NCBI GenBank assembly: GCA_003232175.1
Contig: QILX01000205.1
Coordinates: forward strand, 1 to 10,371
Reading direction: 5' to 3'
DNA: 10,371 nucleotides
From: Hyphomicrobiales bacterium
GTDB taxonomy: Bacteria > Pseudomonadota > Alphaproteobacteria > Rhizobiales > SZUA-8
The number at the start of each line of letters is the position of its first letter. Positions within the stretch are counted from its first letter, which is position 1. Under the pieces are notes generated by a model, which saw only the letters and a program-made list of their open reading frames with translations, made no database searches and had not been told where the DNA came from. Shown here in pieces: positions 6,637 through 10,371 of this stretch. A program made the position numbers and the translations under genes.

Positions 6637-9063
6637 GTGAAATTCTTGACCAAGTACAGATTCCATAAATTCGCAGGACCGGCTTCGTTGGGTCTTGCTC
6701 TGTTTCTTGCCGCTTGCCAGACCCCGGAGGACCGAATCGAGTCGTATTTTGCCAACGGCCAGGAACTTTTAGAGAAAAAAGAATTCGTCAGGGCAGAGTT
6801 GGAATTCCGCAACATATTACAAATAAACGAGGACCATGTCGGGGCGCTTTACGGGCTGTCCAAGGTACGGGAAAACGATCAAAAATGGCGAGACCTGGCG
6901 GGATTGCTGCAAAAAGTCATTGATCTGGATCCCATTCATGTCGCGGCGCGCGAAGATTATTGCCGGTTGCTGTTTTTAGCCAATGAATTGGAAAAGGCCA
7001 CGGAAGAATGTGCTGTGGCGGAGAAACTTGATCCGCAAAAAGCGAGTATATTTGCTCTTCAGGCTGCCATGGCTCTAAGGGGTGGCGACGCAGTTCGCGG
7101 CATTTCGTTGGCCAACAAAGCCCTGAAAATCGACCAAAAAAATATTGAAGCCAGACTTGTCCTGGCAAGCCAGCAATTTAGGGACGGCAAGTATCGGTTG
7201 GCTTTGGAAATCATCGAAGGTGGCCTGGCCATCGAGGAAAATAATGTCGGTCTCCTGCTGTTCAAAGTCCAGATACATGATACGGAAAAAGACCAGGGGA
7301 ATGCAATTTCCGTCTTCCAGGATCTGATCCGTTATTACCCGGAAAACAACAGTTTCCGTACAACATTGGTCCGTTATCTTCTGGCAACGGGACGCAAAGA
7401 CGAAGCCGAAGTTGAGGTTCGGGCCATTGCCGCCACCGATCCCGAAGACACCAAGGCCGCGCTTGATGTCGTGCGGTTTCTGGCTGGGACAAACGACGCC
7501 GAAGCGGCGGAAAAAGAACTCCGCAGTCTGGTCGAAAAATCTCCTGACAAGCACGAGTTTAGCTTAGCGCTTGCATCGGCTCTGTGGACACGAAATGACA
7601 AAGACGAAGCCCGCAATCTGGTGCAAGGCGTCATTGAGCGCGGAAATGAGGATGGTGTCGCCTTAGCCAGGCTTCAAATGGCGCAAATGTTCATTCAGGA
7701 CCAGGAAATTTCCAAGGCGAGGGCCCTGATCGAGACTACGATCGAAGCTGATTCAAAAAATGTAACGGCACTGGCAATGCGGGCAACATTGCGTATGAAC
7801 GATGGCGAACTCGACACCGCAATATCCGATTTCCGTACTGCACTCAGCGAACAACCCAACTCTCTGGAGGTCATTCTGCCTCTGGCTAGAGCCCATGAAT
7901 TGGCCGGGTCGATTGAGTTGGCCGAAGAACGGTATGCCTCCGGAGCGTCCATTGGCAATTTCAGCTCAAGTGCCGCCAGCCCCTATGTCAATTACCTCAT
8001 ACGGCAGGGAAAACCAGAGCGGGCCGAAGAAATTCTCAATCAGATTTTATCGCGCGCACCCAATGACGTGCGGATGCTTTCCCGCCTTGCGGAACTGCGA
8101 CTCAATCGGCAGGATTGGGTCGGAACACAGGAAATCGCTGATCGTCTGGCTAAGATCGAACAGGGGGGGCTTGTTGCCCAGCAGGTTCTGGCGGAAGCCA
8201 TGTCTGGTCAAAGTAAGTTTGAAGAGAGTATTGTACTACTGGAAAAAACCATGGAATCGGCGCCGGCCGCGATACAGCCCATGGTTTCGCTTGTGCGGAC
8301 GTTTCTCCGGGCCGGCAGGAGCGATGAAGCCATCAGGCTCCTCCAGTCCGTCGAAGAAAACGATCCCCGCAAATATCAGACCCTGCTCATGTTGGCGACG
8401 ATATTCGAGCGGGACAATAAATCTGAAGATGCCGATGGGTATATTCGCCAAGCCATAAAAATTGCACCACAAAATCCAACTGCGTACCAGGCATCCATTG
8501 GTCTGTGGAACCGGAGCGGTAACCTTGAAATGGCCGATCAGGTGCTCAACGAGGCGCTGGCGAAACTTCCCGACGATTTCAGCCTTCTCATGGTCAAGGC
8601 GTCTATGGACGAAACGGCCAATCGTATCGATGACGCAATTCAGACTTACGAGCGTCTTGTGGAGATCAACCCCAATTCCATTGTGGTCCTGAACAATCTT
8701 GCCAGTCTCCTAACCGACTACCGGACTGATGAGGAAAGCCTCGAAAAGGCGGAAAAAATGGCCAGGAGACTGACGACAATCGATGTCCCGCAATTCAAGG
8801 ACACCCTTGCCTGGGTTCATTTCAAGCGTGGACGAAACGGCCCGGCGATAGCCCTGCTCAACGAAGCGATTGCGAGCCCCTCGCCACTGCCGATTTACTA
8901 CTACCACCTCGGGCTGATCTACGCCTCGACCAGCGAAGTAGATAAAGCGCGCGAGAACCTCACAACGGCGCTGGAACTTGCCAAAACATCACCCTTTGTA
9001 CTAGAGGATGCCGCCCGCCAGGCTTTGGTGGACCTGGATAAAGTTGAAGCAAAGCCAAATTAA
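6637..9063 (+). CDS. Large TPR-repeat lipoprotein
   Basis: From the GTG at 6637 this is an 808-residue protein. I chose that start because TTGGAG (6623-6628) lies eight bases upstream and because it places a clean lipoprotein signal at the N-terminus: KFLTKYRFHK, a hydrophobic stretch, then the lipobox LAAC with Cys28 as the lipidated residue. A further upstream TTG (6514) would bury that signal. The rest is almost entirely tetratricopeptide-like helical repeats about 34 residues apart, for example AELEFRNILQINEDH, AISVFQDLIRYYPEN, and AIQTYERLVEINPNS, ending in a DTLAWVHFKRG and YYYHLGLIYA unit. No enzymatic domain is visible. It probably sits in the periplasm anchored to a membrane as a protein-interaction scaffold. 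The architecture resembles long TPR lipoproteins near exopolysaccharide or PEP-CTERM/exosortase loci (PrsT type), but no such genes are in the window. Codon use is less GC-rich than pheST (about 53% against 62% in one sampled line each). Confidence 0.85.
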   Translation: MKFLTKYRFHKFAGPASLGLALFLAACQTPEDRIESYFANGQELLEKKEFVRAELEFRNILQINEDHVGALYGLSKVRENDQKWRDLAGLLQKVIDLDPIHVAAREDYCRLLFLANELEKATEECAVAEKLDPQKASIFALQAAMALRGGDAVRGISLANKALKIDQKNIEARLVLASQQFRDGKYRLALEIIEGGLAIEENNVGLLLFKVQIHDTEKDQGNAISVFQDLIRYYPENNSFRTTLVRYLLATGRKDEAEVEVRAIAATDPEDTKAALDVVRFLAGTNDAEAAEKELRSLVEKSPDKHEFSLALASALWTRNDKDEARNLVQGVIERGNEDGVALARLQMAQMFIQDQEISKARALIETTIEADSKNVTALAMRATLRMNDGELDTAISDFRTALSEQPNSLEVILPLARAHELAGSIELAEERYASGASIGNFSSSAASPYVNYLIRQGKPERAEEILNQILSRAPNDVRMLSRLAELRLNRQDWVGTQEIADRLAKIEQGGLVAQQVLAEAMSGQSKFEESIVLLEKTMESAPAAIQPMVSLVRTFLRAGRSDEAIRLLQSVEENDPRKYQTLLMLATIFERDNKSEDADGYIRQAIKIAPQNPTAYQASIGLWNRSGNLEMADQVLNEALAKLPDDFSLLMVKASMDETANRIDDAIQTYERLVEINPNSIVVLNNLASLLTDYRTDEESLEKAEKMARRLTTIDVPQFKDTLAWVHFKRGRNGPAIALLNEAIASPSPLPIYYYHLGLIYASTSEVDKARENLTTALELAKTSPFVLEDAARQALVDLDKVEAKPN

Positions 9064-9249
9064 TCGCTTCGGTCTTTCGCCACCAAGTGGGCATTCATGT
9101 GCTGGAATACCGGTGCCGGGCGATCTATTTGGCCCGCTGCCCCGTGGCGCCAAGGGATTGGTCTTGGCGGTTGAAGACTCCAAAGGCCCTGACCACGGTG
9201 GAAATATCGACAAATAACGCCTAACAATGGTCGTTTTCGTTGAGTGGTT
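9064..9249 (+). promoter_or_regulatory. Leader region of the transporter genes with nested inverted repeat
   Basis: This 186-base spacer between the TPR gene and the permease contains a nested fold. An outer stem CCGTGG (9142-9147) pairs with CCACGG (9193-9198). Immediately inside it a perfect 7-bp hairpin CGCCAAG (9148-9154) pairs with CTTGGCG (9163-9169) over an 8-base loop. A further CGGGC/GCCCG stem (9117-9121, 9132-9136) lies just before. No T-run follows, so it is not a simple intrinsic terminator. Molybdate and tungstate genes are sometimes preceded by the Moco/Tuco riboswitch, but I could not match its conserved bases, so I leave this as a candidate structured leader of unknown role. 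An open frame crossing it (9008-9217) resembles no protein I know. Confidence 0.35.
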
Positions 9250-9963
9250 ATGGTCATGCAGGAATTTGGGTCGGCCTTTGGTGAGGCATTCTTTCTGATC
9301 GGATCGGGCGACGCCGGCCTATCCGCAATCGTACTCCTGTCAGTGCAGGTCACGTTAACGGCTGTTATCCTGTCCTGCGCCATTGGGTTGCCTCTGGGCG
9401 CTCTCCTGGCTGTGGGCCGGTTTCCAGGCCGGATGGTCATGGTCGTCGTCGTCAATGCGTTGATGGGATTGCCGCCGGTCGTCGTCGGCCTTCTGGCCTA
9501 CCTGATGCTTTCCACCGCCGGGCCCCTTGGCCCCTTGCAACTGCTCTACACCCCCACGGCCATGGTCATCGCCCAGACGATTTTAGTGACCCCCATTGTT
9601 GCGGCGCTCAGCCGTCAGGTGATCGAAGACCTGCACGAGGAATATGACGAACAGTTCCGGGCCATGGGTGTTTCCACCCGCCGGGCCGTGCCGACCCTTT
9701 TGTGGGATGCGCGTTACTCTCTGACCACCGTGGCTCTGGCTGGCCTGGGGCGGGCCATTGCCGAAGTTGGCGCGGTGATCATCGTTGGCGGCAATATCAA
9801 TCATGTCACCAGGGTCATGACCACGACCATCGCTCTGGAAACCTCAAAGGGCAATCTGGCACTCGCTCTCGCCCTTGGGATTGTACTGATTTCGATGTCG
9901 GTTTTTGTAAATGGCGCCGTCATGGTTCTAAGATCAAGCGCCAGGCGACTTGCCTATGCCTGA
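9250..9963 (+). CDS. tupB: Tungstate ABC transporter permease, TupB-like
   Basis: This is an integral membrane permease of a binding-protein-dependent importer, about 237 residues from the ATG at 9250. GTG 9244 and ATG 9256 are alternative starts and no strong ribosome binding site decides between them. Hydrophobic segments lie at about 26-50, 60-85 and 98-118, with two more toward the C-terminus. The cytoplasmic EAA-type loop (QFRAMGVSTRRAVPTLLWDA) contacts the ATPase, followed by GRAIAEVGAVIIVGGN and TIALETSKGNLALALALGI. That last pair is the pattern I associate with TupB rather than ModB or sulfate permeases. The next gene overlaps it by eight bases and encodes its ATPase. No substrate-binding protein gene (tupA) lies upstream, where it often is; it may be downstream of the window. 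Tungstate is the best assignment; molybdate is an alternative. Confidence 0.85.
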   Translation: MVMQEFGSAFGEAFFLIGSGDAGLSAIVLLSVQVTLTAVILSCAIGLPLGALLAVGRFPGRMVMVVVVNALMGLPPVVVGLLAYLMLSTAGPLGPLQLLYTPTAMVIAQTILVTPIVAALSRQVIEDLHEEYDEQFRAMGVSTRRAVPTLLWDARYSLTTVALAGLGRAIAEVGAVIIVGGNINHVTRVMTTTIALETSKGNLALALALGIVLISMSVFVNGAVMVLRSSARRLAYA

Positions 9964-10371
9964 ATCCGGCACGGTGCGGCAACAATCAGCCCCAACTCTG
10001 GTCGAAATGCGCGATGTTGTTTTTTTTGCTGGCGGCAAGCGCCTCATCGACGGCCTTAGTTTTCGCCTTGCTCAAGGGTGCATGGCAGTCATCATGGGCG
10101 CCAACGGAGCTGGTAAAAGCCTGACCCTGCGGTTGCTCCAGGGCTTGATCGAACCAGCCCAGGGCCGCGTAATCTGGTCAAATAGCCAGGAACAGGCCCC
10201 GGACCGGCGCCGGGCTTCCATCGTGTTTCAAAAACCGGTGCTGTTGCGCCGTTCGGTGGCGGCCAATCTCCGCCATGCGCTTTCGGTCTATGGGATTAAG
10301 GCCTCCGCCCAGGCTGATCTGGTCGACAGGTATCTGACCATGGGCGGGCTGCTCGACCTCAAAAACCGGAC
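9956..10371 (+). CDS. tupC: Tungstate ABC transporter ATP-binding protein, TupC-like, 5' part
   Basis: The frame opens with ATG at 9956, overlapping the permease stop by eight bases, and stays open to the window end (138 codons plus two bases). It encodes the N-terminal half of an ABC ATPase: a beta-strand region (LVEMRDVVFFAGGKRLIDGLSF), Walker A at about 48-55 (GANGAGKS), and the Q-loop with Gln92 (VFQKPVLLRRSVAANL). The signature motif (LSGGQ), Walker B and H-loop lie beyond the window. The RRSVAANL segment and the short Walker A context GKSLTLRLL fit TupC and related oxyanion importers. The ATPase would dimerise under TupB and power import. The likely reading frame is clear; the substrate is inferred from the permease. 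Confidence 0.85.
   Translation, partial: MPESGTVRQQSAPTLVEMRDVVFFAGGKRLIDGLSFRLAQGCMAVIMGANGAGKSLTLRLLQGLIEPAQGRVIWSNSQEQAPDRRRASIVFQKPVLLRRSVAANLRHALSVYGIKASAQADLVDRYLTMGGLLDLKNR

Noticed and set aside
9148..9169. 7-bp hairpin as a rho-independent terminator for the TPR gene
   Set aside because: The stem is followed by GTTGAAG rather than a run of T, and it is about 85 bases past the stop codon.
9008..9217. Plus-strand open frame (69 codons) overlapping the TPR 3' end and the tupB leader
   Set aside because: No recognisable protein features and no ribosome binding site; it overlaps an established gene in another frame and the inverted repeats.

Overview
The window looks like chromosomal DNA from an alphaproteobacterium, probably a free-living Rhodospirillales-like lineage. 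This is inferred from three things: the conserved order rplT-pheS-pheT, a PheS C-terminal tail (HYGFRCLDVPTLAGGLS) of the kind seen in that class, and GC-rich coding sequence. There is no CRISPR array, tRNA, rRNA or insertion sequence.

Layout. Positions 1-152 are the 3' end of rplT (ribosomal protein L20). A 99-bp spacer with a plausible promoter leads to pheS (252-1343) and pheT (1340-3760), which overlap by ATGA and encode both subunits of phenylalanyl-tRNA synthetase. A 78-bp gap with a good sigma70-type promoter (TTGCCG-16-TATGAT) starts a second unit: a phytanoyl-CoA dioxygenase (PhyH) family Fe(II)/2-oxoglutarate oxygenase (3839-4741), followed closely by a short-chain dehydrogenase/reductase (about 4773-5540). 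Converging on it, 11 bp away on the minus strand, is an enoyl-CoA hydratase/isomerase family gene (5552-6300). Its N-terminus is split by an apparent one-base deletion in a homopolymer. These three genes could form a small acyl-CoA or lipid oxidation neighbourhood, but no substrate can be read from the sequence.

A 336-bp, partly AT-rich intergenic stretch precedes a large TPR-repeat lipoprotein gene (6637-9063). Its base composition is visibly lower in GC than the phe operon. It resembles the long TPR lipoproteins found near exopolysaccharide and exosortase loci, although no such locus is visible here. After a 186-bp leader containing a nested inverted repeat come two overlapping ABC transporter genes, a TupB-like permease (9250-9963) and a TupC-like ATPase (9956 to the window end). 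They make a probable tungstate importer whose binding-protein gene (tupA) is not in the window.

Most of the window is housekeeping or familiar metabolism. The items most worth a second look are the frameshifted hydratase, the structured leader before tupB, and the compositionally distinct TPR lipoprotein. I do not see convincing evidence of a new multi-gene system.
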